The notes beneath the pieces were generated by a model. That model made no database searches. It had not been told where the DNA came from and was given only the letters and a program-made list of their open reading frames with translations. A DNA stretch of 37,221 nucleotides from Lachnospiraceae bacterium (GTDB lineage Bacteria > Bacillota > Clostridia > Lachnospirales > Lachnospiraceae): NCBI GenBank assembly GCA_017619975.1, contig JAFZRH010000016.1:1-37221 (forward strand). The letters are read 5' to 3'. Position numbers and translations under genes: made by a program. Below, in pieces: positions 15,830 through 23,609 of this stretch; the first letter of the stretch is position 1; every line of letters begins with the position of its first letter.

Positions 15830-16338
15830 TGCCGGAAGAGACGCGCAAACAGACTGCAGATAAGATCGTATATGTTCTGCTTCTTCTTGTCCTGACTGCT
15901 TCGGTGGTACTTTTCGTCCGATCCCGCCTTCAGGAAGCGGTCGGGGTGCCTTACGATCTTGACGCGCTCAGGGAGGAGATCATGGCCAGCGGTCTTCTGG
16001 AGGAGGCCCAGCCCGGTTCGGAAGCCAGTATCCGCCGCAATTACGATCTGCTTCCTTCGGCCTACGGAGAAGCTTTGCATATCGCTCCGCGTGATTTTAT
16101 GTCCGTGGAGGAGATCATTATTGTCCGCCTGGATGAAAACTCCGATGCAGAGAGCATCCTGAATGCTTTTACCAGAAGAACGGACAACCTGAAGCAGACA
16201 TTTGAGAATTACGGCACGGATCAGTTCGACCTGCTCAATTCCTGTCTGCGCTATGAAAACGATTTATATCTTGTATCCGTGACAGGTCATCAGGCATCGC
16301 GCCTGATGGAGATGATCCGGTCACGGATCGAAAGGTGA
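15829..16338 (+). CDS. DUF4358 family membrane-anchored protein
   Basis: 169-aa protein with one N-terminal membrane segment (about residues 12-31: IVYVLLLLVLTASVVLF) and an extracytoplasmic domain with LPSAYGEALHIAPRDFMSVEEIIIVRL, the DUF4358 pattern. The function is unknown; the family regularly neighbours AlgI-like acyltransferases in Clostridia. It begins in the TGATG overlap with the SGNH gene and ends 4 nt before the MBOAT gene, so it is surely cotranslated with them. It may be a scaffold or regulator of the acylation machine (inference). Confidence 0.82.
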   Translation: MPEETRKQTADKIVYVLLLLVLTASVVLFVRSRLQEAVGVPYDLDALREEIMASGLLEEAQPGSEASIRRNYDLLPSAYGEALHIAPRDFMSVEEIIIVRLDENSDAESILNAFTRRTDNLKQTFENYGTDQFDLLNSCLRYENDLYLVSVTGHQASRLMEMIRSRIER

Positions 16339-16342
16339 GAGC

Positions 16343-17725
16343 ATGGTATTCAGCAGCAATATTTTCATATTTTTCTTTCTGCCGGCATGCCTTCTCCTCT
16401 ATTTTCTGATTCCGGGGATCCGCGCCAAAAACATGATCCTGCTTCTGTTTTCCCTGGTCTTTTATGCCTGGGGAGAGCCGATCTACCTGTTTCTGATCCT
16501 CGTTTCCATCCTGCTGAATTACCTGACCGGCCTGTACATGGAACGGATTCCGTCCTGGCGGAAAGGGATCATGGTCATGGCTGTCATCCTGAACCTGGCA
16601 CTGCTGGGCTTCTTTAAGTACTATTCATTCCTGCTGAGCATCGTCAACAGCCTTTTCGGCCTGGCTCTGACTTCACGGAAACTGCCCCTGCCGATCGGGA
16701 TCTCCTTCTACACCTTCCAGGCCCTGTCCTATGTGATCGATCTCTACCGGGGCAAGATCAAAGTTCAGAAAAATGTCTTCCGTTTTGCCCTGTACATTTC
16801 GTTGTTCCCGCAGCTGATCGCCGGACCGATCGTCCGCTATTCGGAGGTTGAAAACGCTCTGACCGACCGGCCTGTCACACCGGAACGGCTTGGCACAGGC
16901 CTGATGCGCTTTGCCTACGGTTTTGCCAAAAAAGTGCTCCTTGCCAACACACTCGGCGCTGTCTATGAAAAAACGGGCTTTCAGCTCGGACCGGTCAGTG
17001 TGCTCACTGCCTGGATCGGGATCGCTGCCTACGGACTGCAGATCTATTTTGACTTTTCCGGCTATTCGGATATGGCGATCGGCCTGGGGCACTGCTTCGG
17101 CTTTGAATTCCCCGAAAACTTCCGCGCCTCCTACGGATCGAAGAGCATTACGGAGCTGTGGCGCCGTCATCATATGTCGCTGGGCAACTGGTTTAAGGAG
17201 TATGTTTACATTCCTCTCGGCGGCAACCGGGTCGGGACCTTCCGCTATATCATCAACATCCTGATCGTCTGGGGGCTGACCGGTCTCTGGCACGGAGCCG
17301 GCTTCCACTTTGTCCTCTGGGGCCTGTATTTCGGCGTCTGGATGCTGTTTGAGAAATATGTTCTCTTTAAGATCAAACATTTCCCGGCGGTGCTGGCCCA
17401 TCTGCTGACGATCTTCGTATTCTTCTTCGGATTCGGCATGTTCCAGAGCGAAACCTGGGCCCAGGCCGTGCAGTCATATCAAAATATGCTTTTCAGTTCC
17501 GGGATGCCCGCCTGGGACCAGAGCGCGCTAAGACTGCTGGTGACCGGAGGTCCCATCCTGGTGATCGGCGGATTTTTTGCCTCACCGCTTATGCTGCGGA
17601 CCCGCGAAAAACTGATGAAAGATCATTTCGCCGTCTCGGCCGTGATCTCGCTGTTCCTGATGATTCTGTCCATTGCCTTTATGGTGGCGCAGGATTACAA
17701 CCCCTTCCTGTATTATCGTTTCTAG
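16343..17725 (+). CDS. MBOAT family O-acyltransferase (AlgI/PatA-like)
   Basis: 460-aa polytopic membrane protein of the MBOAT family, which passes acetyl groups across the membrane for O-acetylation of exopolysaccharide or other envelope polymers. Family marks: N-terminal FSSNIFIFFFLPACLLLYF, SYVIDLYRGKI, the YSDMAIGLG block, ELWRRHHMSLGNWFKEYVY and the catalytic His of GLWHGAGFHFVLWG (near residue 316). About eleven membrane segments. ATG with AAGGTGAG upstream. Followed by a DHHW protein, the pairing seen in alginate-type and clostridial acylation loci. Confidence 0.93.
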   Translation: MVFSSNIFIFFFLPACLLLYFLIPGIRAKNMILLLFSLVFYAWGEPIYLFLILVSILLNYLTGLYMERIPSWRKGIMVMAVILNLALLGFFKYYSFLLSIVNSLFGLALTSRKLPLPIGISFYTFQALSYVIDLYRGKIKVQKNVFRFALYISLFPQLIAGPIVRYSEVENALTDRPVTPERLGTGLMRFAYGFAKKVLLANTLGAVYEKTGFQLGPVSVLTAWIGIAAYGLQIYFDFSGYSDMAIGLGHCFGFEFPENFRASYGSKSITELWRRHHMSLGNWFKEYVYIPLGGNRVGTFRYIINILIVWGLTGLWHGAGFHFVLWGLYFGVWMLFEKYVLFKIKHFPAVLAHLLTIFVFFFGFGMFQSETWAQAVQSYQNMLFSSGMPAWDQSALRLLVTGGPILVIGGFFASPLMLRTREKLMKDHFAVSAVISLFLMILSIAFMVAQDYNPFLYYRF

Positions 17726-17737
17726 GAGATGAATCGT

Positions 17738-18961
17738 ATGGATGCGCCGCAAAACGATAAACAAGTCAATGCTTCCGCCCCTAAGGCTCCGCGTTCCCGT
17801 ATTCTTCAGAAGCAGGAATGGAGCCAGAACTATCATTCGGCCGCCATATACGGCTATGTTTTTGTCGTACTTCTGATCTGTGCCGCCCTGTGGCATATTT
17901 TCACCCCGGACCGCGGCTACAGTGCTTTGGAAAAGCGGACGCTGACCGCTTTCCCGCAGCTTTCCTGGCAGAATCTGGCCAGTGCGGAATGGATGCAGAA
18001 AGTTGAAAAATATGCTTCCGATCAGTTCCCGGCCAGGGATGCCATGATGAAGCTGAAATCCGACGTATCGCTCCGCCTGGGGGAGACGGAATCGAACGGC
18101 GTGTATTACGGACGCGACGGCAGCCTGATGCAGGCGATGACTCCCTGGGAGCCGGAGCTTTTAGATAAAACCGTGGAGGCGGTCACCCGTTTTACCGAGC
18201 GCTATACCTTCCGCAGCAGCTATTTTCTGCTGGTTCCCAGTGCGATGGTCCTGTATTCCGAAAACCTGCCGTTTTTTGTAGACAATCAGGCTGAAACGTC
18301 CTATATCGAGGCTTTCCGGGAAAAGCTGCCGGAAACGCTGCTGGCGCCGGATCTTCTGCCGATTCTGAATGAAACGAAACAGAGCGGAGAGCGGGTCTTT
18401 TATCTGACCGATCACCACTGGACCACCGACGCGGCCTATCACGTTTTCACCAGCGTAGCCCCCTCCTTCGGATGGAAAGAGAGCCGGATGGATTTCTCGG
18501 TCGTCAGCAATCATTTCCTCGGCGCTTTAGTCTCCAAAAGCGGCTATATGCCTGCCTCTTCCGATTCCATTCTGGCCGGATATGACCGGGAGACCAGCGT
18601 CCGCGTTGCCCGGACAAACGGGGAGATCCAGAGCAGCTTTTACCGTCCTGAAGCGCTGGGGACCTCGGATGAATATCTCTTTTTCCTGGGTGACAACGAA
18701 CCGATGCTCACCATTACGACCACGGCAGACAGCGATGAAACCCTGCTGGTATTCAAGGATTCCTACGCCAACTGCTTCCTGCCTTTTCTGGCAGCGAGCT
18801 ATAAGACGATCATTGTGATCGATCCGCGATACTATTCGGAACCTGTTTCTTCCCTGTTTATCACCGGCGGCTATACGGACGTGCTCTTCCTTTACAGCCC
18901 GCATACGCTGGCCTATAACGAGGCTCTCTCCATCCTTCTGGTCGACGAAGCAGAGGAATAG
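17738..18961 (+). CDS. DHHW family protein (AlgJ/AlgX-like acetylation partner)
   Basis: 407-aa protein with an N-terminal membrane anchor (about residues 27-45) and an extracytoplasmic SGNH-related domain. DHHW is at residues 225-228 (TDHHWTTDAAYHVF), the motif naming the family; a second conserved region is the C-terminal LVFKDSYANCFLPFL, the likely nucleophile-containing block. Such proteins finish O-acetyl transfer started by the MBOAT partner. The ATG at 17738 is chosen because AGGAG (17724-17728) then has a 9-nt spacer; the in-frame ATG at 17729 is only one base from it. Last gene of the operon. No terminator hairpin is obvious before the tmRNA promoter. Confidence 0.9.
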   Translation: MDAPQNDKQVNASAPKAPRSRILQKQEWSQNYHSAAIYGYVFVVLLICAALWHIFTPDRGYSALEKRTLTAFPQLSWQNLASAEWMQKVEKYASDQFPARDAMMKLKSDVSLRLGETESNGVYYGRDGSLMQAMTPWEPELLDKTVEAVTRFTERYTFRSSYFLLVPSAMVLYSENLPFFVDNQAETSYIEAFREKLPETLLAPDLLPILNETKQSGERVFYLTDHHWTTDAAYHVFTSVAPSFGWKESRMDFSVVSNHFLGALVSKSGYMPASSDSILAGYDRETSVRVARTNGEIQSSFYRPEALGTSDEYLFFLGDNEPMLTITTTADSDETLLVFKDSYANCFLPFLAASYKTIIVIDPRYYSEPVSSLFITGGYTDVLFLYSPHTLAYNEALSILLVDEAEE

Positions 18962-18969
18962 AAGAACAC

Positions 18970-18997
18970 TTGACTTTTTTACGTCTTCTGCTATAAT
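18970..18997 (+). promoter_or_regulatory. Promoter of the tmRNA gene
   Basis: TTGACT (18970-18975), 16 bp, TATAAT (18992-18997) preceded by TGC, an extended -10. The mature tmRNA 5' end is predicted at 19033, about 28 nt after the expected start, implying a short 5' trailer that is processed. Confidence 0.8.
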
Positions 18998-19032
18998 GAC
19001 ACTGCTTTCGGCTTTATCAGCCGCAAAAACCA

Positions 19033-19375
19033 GGGGTTGTACTGGTTTCGACGGGGGTTTTGAAGTTCGGGGCGCCATCCGCAGACCGTGGCTGCGCAAA
19101 AAAACGGAACCTAAATATAAACGCCAACAACAACGTTGCGTTAGCTGCTTAAGCAGCTTGTCGGCCCGGGGCTGCCTGCCCCTCCGGTCACCGGCATCAT
19201 GAACGGCAGGGCACTGACGCGCCTAAGCTTTGCGGTGCGAACAGTAAAATGAAGCTACTGAAGTCCTGAGCCTGTCTGCGGGCGCCTGACGGAGGGAATG
19301 TCAAATCACAGACTATGATGGTAGGGCCCGGGAGGGAGAGGCTTTCGGACAGGGGTTCGATTCCCCTCAGCTCCA
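19033..19375 (+). ncRNA. ssrA: tmRNA (transfer-messenger RNA)
   Basis: Trans-translation RNA that frees stalled ribosomes and tags the unfinished peptide. The 5' GGGGTTG pairs with the 3' CAGCTCC, forming the tRNA-like acceptor, and the 3' T arm reads GGTTCGATTCC. The mRNA-like part holds the resume codon GCC (19123) and tag ANNNVALAA, ending in TAA at 19150-19152. The LAA tail is the usual degradation signal. CCA is not encoded after the discriminator A at 19375. The gene is a normal one-piece tmRNA of about 343 nt. It lies between the acylation operon and guaB with its own promoter and terminator. Confidence 0.97.
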
Positions 19376-19382
19376 TAGCTGA

Positions 19383-19428
19383 AAAACGGCGTTCCATCCG
19401 CCCTCAAAGCGGTTCGGACGCCGTTTTT
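19383..19428 (+). terminator. Terminator of the tmRNA gene
   Basis: A long stem (AAAACGGCGT 19383-19392 with ACGCCGTTTT 19418-19427) includes an inner CCGC/GCGG helix and ends in TTTTT. Confidence 0.88.
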
Positions 19429-19474
19429 GTAGTATCTTATTCAAGAAACTCTTGCCGAAAACGGCAGATAGCTC

Positions 19475-19503
19475 TTTACAAAGCTTCCGATTTACGATAT
19501 AAA
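19475..19503 (+). promoter_or_regulatory. Promoter of guaB
   Basis: TTTACA (19475-19480), 17 bp, TATAAA (19498-19503). The leader to the ATG at 19549 is about 40 nt, too short for a purine riboswitch. Confidence 0.65.
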
Positions 19504-19548
19504 AATGAAAAATACTATGATTCATGCTTCAGATCAAAGGAGGACTTC

Positions 19549-21063
19549 ATGGCAATCTTTGTAGAAGAACAGGCAAGAACCTTTAACGAGTATCTGATCA
19601 TCCCCGGGTATTCCTCGAAAGAATGCATCCCGGCCAACGTCTCCCTGAAAACGCCGCTGGTGCGTTACAGGGCAGGAGAGGAGCCTGCTCTGAGCATGAA
19701 TATCCCCATGACGTCTGCCATCATGCAGTCAGTTTCCGGCGACAGGCTCGCCGTTGCCCTGGCCATGGAAGGCGGCGTTTCTTTTATCTACGGCTCCCAG
19801 ACCGTTGCCTCACAGGCGGCTATGGTAAAGCGAGCCAAAAGCTTTAAAGCCGGCTTCGTCCGCAGCGATTCCAACATCCGGCCGGATCAGACGCTGGCGG
19901 ATATCGTGGAACTCACACACCGCACCGGTCATTCCACGATCGCAGTTACCGAAGACGGCACGCCGGAAGGCAGATTGGTCGGTCTTGTAACGAGCCGGGA
20001 CTACCGCGTCAGCCGCATGGACTTAAAGACACCGGTTCATGAATTCATGACACCGCTGGAAAAACTGATCTGCGCGCCGGAAGGCACTTCGCTGGCGGAT
20101 GCGAACGACATCATCTGGGAGCATAAGCTGAATGCGCTGCCCATTGTATCGGAAGACGGCAGACTCTGCTACATCGTGTTCCGCAAGGATTACGACATGC
20201 ACAAGCTCAATCCCAACGAGCTGCTGGACGATCACAAGCGCTACGTGGTCGGTGCCGGCATCAATACCAGAGATTACGCGGAACGCGTCCCGGCCCTTTT
20301 GGAAGCCGGTGCGGACGTGCTCTGCATCGATTCGTCCGAAGGCTTTTCGGAATGGCAGAAGCTGACCATCGACTGGATCCGTAACAATTACGGCGATTCC
20401 GTCAAAGTCGGTGCCGGCAACGTGGTGGACGCGGACGGTTTCCGCTTCCTGGCGGACTGCGGCGCGGACTTTGTGAAGGTCGGCATCGGCGGCGGATCCA
20501 TCTGTATCACGCGGGAGACCAAAGGTATCGGCCGCGGCCAGGCAACGGCAGTCATCGAGGTCTGCAAAGAGAGAGATAAATACTTCAAAGAAACCGGTAT
20601 TTACGTACCCGTCTGCTCAGACGGCGGCATCGTCTATGATCATCATATCACGCTGGCGCTGGCTATGGGCGCGGATTTCGTGATGCTGGGCCGCTATTTC
20701 GCCCGCTTCGATGAAAGCCCGACCAACCGCGTGAGCATCGGCGGGACCTACTACAAGGAATACTGGGGCGAAGGCTCGGCCCGCGCCCGCAACTGGCAGC
20801 GCTACGACCTGGGCGGCGAAAAGAAGCTGTCTTGTGAGGAAGGGGTGGATTCCTACGTTCCGTACGCCGGATCCTTAAAGGACAACGTCCAGATGACCTT
20901 AAGCAAGATCCGCTCCACCATGTGCAACTGCGGCGCGCTGACGATTCCCGAGCTGCAGAAGAAGGCCAAACTGACGCTGGTCTCTTCGGTCAGCATTGTG
21001 GAAGGCGGCGCGCACGACGTGCTGCAGAAAGACCAGACCGCGGCTGCCGTCAGCAATCGCTAA
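19549..21063 (+). CDS. guaB: IMP dehydrogenase
   Basis: 504-aa enzyme that converts IMP to XMP with NAD+, the committed step of GMP synthesis. The catalytic TIM barrel is interrupted by two CBS domains (about residues 105-220), including a [11 protein letters not shown] segment and [11 protein letters not shown]. The catalytic Cys loop reads [20 protein letters not shown]. The ATG at 19549 has AAAGGAGG about 6 nt upstream; the open frame continues far upstream through the tmRNA gene and cannot be coding there. A small Cys-rich gene follows 12 nt later in the same transcript. Confidence 0.97.
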   Translation: MAIFVEEQARTFNEYLIIPGYSSKECIPANVSLKTPLVRYRAGEEPALSMNIPMTSAIMQSVSGDRLAVALAMEGGVSFIYGSQTVASQAAMVKRAKSFKAGFVRSDSNIRPDQTLADIVELTHRTGHSTIAVTEDGTPEGRLVGLVTSRDYRVSRMDLKTPVHEFMTPLEKLICAPEGTSLADANDIIWEHKLNALPIVSEDGRLCYIVFRKDYDMHKLNPNELLDDHKRYVVGAGINTRDYAERVPALLEAGADVLCIDSSEGFSEWQKLTIDWIRNNYGDSVKVGAGNVVDADGFRFLADCGADFVKVGIGGGSICITRETKGIGRGQATAVIEVCKERDKYFKETGIYVPVCSDGGIVYDHHITLALAMGADFVMLGRYFARFDESPTNRVSIGGTYYKEYWGEGSARARNWQRYDLGGEKKLSCEEGVDSYVPYAGSLKDNVQMTLSKIRSTMCNCGALTIPELQKKAKLTLVSSVSIVEGGAHDVLQKDQTAAAVSNR

Positions 21064-21075
21064 AGGAAAAAAGTC

Positions 21076-21270
21076 ATGCCTTCGAAGAAACGGATTGAAA
21101 GCTGCTGCGACGACTGCATGAATTACGAGTATGACGAAGAATATGACTGCTACAGCTGCATCATGGACCTGGACGAGGACGAGATGCGCTTGTTTCTGAT
21201 CGGAGAGTTTCCGGCCTGTCCGTATTACCGTCCGGGTAATGAATATACGATCGTACATAAACAGATCTGA
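21076..21270 (+). CDS. Small four-cysteine-cluster protein (DUF6472-like)
   Basis: 64-aa acidic protein with paired cysteines in SCCDDCMNYEYDEEYDCYSC (residues 8-27) and a late CPYY (48-51). The spacing suggests a zinc- or Fe-S-binding knuckle. It resembles a small clostridial family annotated as DUF6472; the function is unknown. It lies 12 nt after guaB with an AGGAAAA site, so it is probably cotranscribed. Too regular in Cys spacing and codon use to be a chance ORF. Confidence 0.75.
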   Translation: MPSKKRIESCCDDCMNYEYDEEYDCYSCIMDLDEDEMRLFLIGEFPACPYYRPGNEYTIVHKQI

Positions 21271-21316
21271 GACCCTTTGATGAGCTGCTCCTGTCTGGAT
21301 CTCATATATTGATACT

Positions 21317-21367
21317 CTGATGGAAAACAGTCTAAAAACGCTTGTTTCCTTTCAGTTGTTTTCTTTA
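21317..21367 (+). terminator. Possible terminator after the guaB operon
   Basis: CTGA-T-GGAAAACA (21317-21328) can pair with TGTTTCC-TT-TCAG (21343-21355), with one bulged A, followed by TTGTTTTCTTT. The structure overlaps the last codons of the convergent recombinase gene. Imperfect stem, moderate support. Confidence 0.4.
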
Positions 21368-22434
21368 CCGCCGTTCTCCGGATCCTGATACACGTGCAGA
21401 GTCCCGGCGATCTTTTTGTGCTGTTCGCTGATATCCGCATAATGCTTCCGGGTCGTATCTACGCTTTTATGCCCCAGTGTTTCGCTGACCAGTCCGATGT
21501 CCGAAGTGGCTTCATAGAGCATGGTTCCGTACGTTTTGCGTAAGGTATGCGGGTGCAGATTGTCCTTCTGAAGGATGGAGCGCCCGTATTTTTCAAACAT
21601 GGCCTGTATGGAACGGACGGCCATGCGCTGGCGGCGGTTTGATAAAAACAGAGCCGGTTCTTTGGGATTCGGCAGGAAATTCGGCCTTTCCAGCTCGATA
21701 TAGTCCCGGATCGCTTTTGCGGTTTCATCGTTCATATAGACGTATTCGATCCGGCCGCCTTTCCGGACGACGCAGACCGACATTTCTTCAAAATTGATGT
21801 CTTTCAGATCCAGACCGACGCATTCCGACACACGGATTCCGGTGTTCAGCAGAAGAGTAGCTATGGCGGTATCGCGCAGCTGCGTATGTACCGTAAATGC
21901 GCGGGATCTGTCCGAACCGGACTCACTGGCTTCAATGCCCTGCAGCAGCTGATTTACCTGATCCGCGCGCAGGCGTTCGATGGGTTTTTCCTTCGGTGCC
22001 TGCGGTTTGGCGGCTCCGAGCATGGGATTTTTGACGATATGTTCCCGGGCGACTTCAAAGCCGAAATAGCCCCGCAGCGTACACATCATGCGGTTTAAAG
22101 CGTTTTCCGCATTGTAATGAGCGTTCGTCCCGTTATTTTGCTTCAAATACTGCAGAAAATAGTTGATGTCGTCGTAGGTCAGGCATTCCATGCATTCATG
22201 CGGAATGTCACTGATCGGCATATCCGTATATAAAGGATTGACTTCCTGAATATATTTCATGAAGGTGATGAGGTCGCGCGTGTACGCAATGGCGGTGCGG
22301 ACACGTTTGCTGAGTTCGATATTGGAAAGATACGGCTTCATGTGAGCCGGCAGCTGTTTCTGCAGCTCATGCAGCTGTGAATAATAGTTTTTGTCTTTTT
22401 CGGCATAGTATTCGGATTTGAAGCGTTTCGGCAT
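21352..22434 (-). CDS. Tyrosine recombinase, XerS-like
   Basis: 360-aa site-specific tyrosine recombinase. All catalytic residues are present: Arg201 (NTGIRVSE), Lys225 (VRKGGR), His296 and Arg299 (HPHTLRKT), His322 (LGHKS) and Tyr332 (TTRKHYA). The N-terminal SAM-like core-binding domain (about 15-130) and the length resemble the single-recombinase XerS of streptococci more than XerC or XerD (about 300 aa). It stands alone, with no excisionase, integrase partner, tRNA or phage gene beside it, so a housekeeping role such as chromosome dimer resolution is plausible; a domesticated integrase is the alternative. AAGGA precedes ATG. Its own promoter lies about 100 nt upstream. Confidence 0.88.
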   Translation of the reverse strand: MPKRFKSEYYAEKDKNYYSQLHELQKQLPAHMKPYLSNIELSKRVRTAIAYTRDLITFMKYIQEVNPLYTDMPISDIPHECMECLTYDDINYFLQYLKQNNGTNAHYNAENALNRMMCTLRGYFGFEVAREHIVKNPMLGAAKPQAPKEKPIERLRADQVNQLLQGIEASESGSDRSRAFTVHTQLRDTAIATLLLNTGIRVSECVGLDLKDINFEEMSVCVVRKGGRIEYVYMNDETAKAIRDYIELERPNFLPNPKEPALFLSNRRQRMAVRSIQAMFEKYGRSILQKDNLHPHTLRKTYGTMLYEATSDIGLVSETLGHKSVDTTRKHYADISEQHKKIAGTLHVYQDPENGGKENN

Positions 22435-22531
22435 GGCAAAAGCATCCTTTCTGAAGAAAAGCGGCTGACCACTCTTTTTGGTGTATTTTTACCTGTATTT
22501 TTGCATTAAACATACATTTAACGCATAAATA

Positions 22532-22561
22532 AGTATAGCAGAACTGCTCTTCTTTTGTCAA
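22532..22561 (-). promoter_or_regulatory. Promoter of the tyrosine recombinase
   Basis: On the minus strand TTGACA (22556-22561), 18 bp, TGC-TATACT (-10 at 22532-22537). The spacer contains the dyad AGCAG-AA-CTGCT (22537-22548). The leader to the ATG is close to 90 nt and AT-rich. Confidence 0.65.
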
Positions 22562-22564
22562 GTC

Positions 22565-22597
22565 TTTTCTGAAAATCCTGATATTTCAAGGATTTTT
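22565..22597. repeat. AT-rich dyad upstream of the recombinase, possible recombination site
   Basis: AAAATCCT (22572-22579) and AGGATTTT (22589-22596) are perfect inverted arms 9 bp apart; a second palindrome, TTTTCTGAAAA (22565-22575), overlaps the left arm. Size and arm-spacer-arm plan resemble a dif-like recombinase core site, and it lies just behind the recombinase promoter. A weak transcript-end hairpin is the alternative. The rest of the 340-bp gap (22435-22774) holds only promoters. Confidence 0.4.
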
Positions 22598-22703
22598 CGC
22601 GTTTTGAAACGACCCGGTACGGGAGCTGCTTTTCACTGATATTGTTTTACGACTGTATGGGAATGACTTAAGAAGGAATACTGATTTTTTCTGCTTCCTG
22701 TGC

Positions 22704-22709
22704 TATAAT
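22704..22709 (+). promoter_or_regulatory. -10 element upstream of the TtcA-like gene
   Basis: TGTGCTATAAT places an extended -10 (TATAAT at 22704-22709). The -35 position (CTGATT, 22681-22686) is poor, consistent with an extended -10 promoter. Confidence 0.55.
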
Positions 22710-22774
22710 CTGGATCAAATGAATGCAGGGATATCCGCCTGCAGGCAATTTCTTCAGCAAAAGGTTTTTGTCCT

Positions 22775-23503
22775 ATGACTCTTCAGCACTTACTCAGCCT
22801 GACGCGAAAGGCTGTCGATGATTATCATATGATCCTGCCCGGTGACCGGATCGCTGTCGGAATCTCCGGCGGCAAAGACAGTTTAACGCTGCTTTGTGCG
22901 CTGAACGGCTTAAAACGCTTTTATCCGGCTCCTTTCGAAATTGTTCCGATCTGTGTGGATCTTGGCTTTGCAGATAAGGATCCGTCTGCTTTTGAAGCGC
23001 TGCGGGCTTTTACGGCCAATTTGGGACTTGAACTGCAGATCGTCGAATCACAGATTGCCGAAGTCGTATTTGACATTCGAAAAGAATCGAACCCGTGTTC
23101 GCTTTGTGCAAAACTCCGAAAAGGAGCCTTTAATACGCGCGCCAAAGAACTTGGCTGCAATAAGATTGCTTACGCGCACCATAAAAACGATTTTACCGAG
23201 ACGCTTCTGATGTCCCTGATCTTTGAAGGCCGCATCAGCTGTTTTTCTCCGGTCAGTTATCTGGACCGCATGGATCTGACCCTGATCCGGCCGCTGATGT
23301 ATGTCGAAGAGCCTGATATTATAGGATTTTCCCGTGAAAACGCACTTCCGGTCATGAAAAATCCCTGTCCGGCCGACGGCAATACCCGCCGGGAGGAAAT
23401 CAAGCAGCTTCTTTCCGAGCTGAACAAGACTTATCACGGCGTCAGCGAACGGATGTTCGGCGCCATTCTGCGCGGCGATTTAAAAGGCTGGCCGAAAATA
23501 TAA
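22775..23503 (+). CDS. TtcA-like PP-loop tRNA thiolation protein
   Basis: 242-aa PP-loop ATPase of the TtcA/TilS group. SGGKDS (31-36) is the ATP-pyrophosphatase loop. CSLC (Cys108, Cys111) plus Cys198 in NPCPADG give the three cysteines that hold an Fe-S cluster in TtcA-type enzymes, which thiolate cytidine 32 of tRNA. Firmicute members often lack a proven substrate, so the exact tRNA position is unproven. Monocistronic, divergent from the recombinase. After the stop, the 106-bp gap holds CAGAATC (23518-23524) and GATTCTG (23586-23592), a wide-spaced inverted repeat, but no good terminator. Confidence 0.85.
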   Translation: MTLQHLLSLTRKAVDDYHMILPGDRIAVGISGGKDSLTLLCALNGLKRFYPAPFEIVPICVDLGFADKDPSAFEALRAFTANLGLELQIVESQIAEVVFDIRKESNPCSLCAKLRKGAFNTRAKELGCNKIAYAHHKNDFTETLLMSLIFEGRISCFSPVSYLDRMDLTLIRPLMYVEEPDIIGFSRENALPVMKNPCPADGNTRREEIKQLLSELNKTYHGVSERMFGAILRGDLKGWPKI

Positions 23504-23609
23504 GACCCCGGCGGCGACAGAATCAGCTTGTGATGAATAACAGCGCATGAAACGCCCGGAAAGGCTTCTAATCGGCCCGTAAATCGATTCTGAGCCGTTT
23601 TTCGCTCTC

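Noticed and set aside
19315-19548. Longer N-terminus for GuaB starting inside the tmRNA gene
   Set aside because: It would overlap the tmRNA acceptor, its terminator and the guaB promoter; the ATG at 19549 has AAAGGAGG.
19504-19548. Purine riboswitch before guaB
   Set aside because: The leader is only about 45 nt and lacks the conserved purine aptamer core.
21352-22434. Integrase of a genomic island or prophage
   Set aside because: No attachment-site tRNA, excisionase, phage or transfer genes flank it; neighbours are guaB and ttcA-like housekeeping genes.
23504-23609. Terminator between the TtcA-like and M20 genes
   Set aside because: Only a wide inverted repeat (CAGAATC/GATTCTG, about 60 nt apart) and no stem with T-tract could be found.
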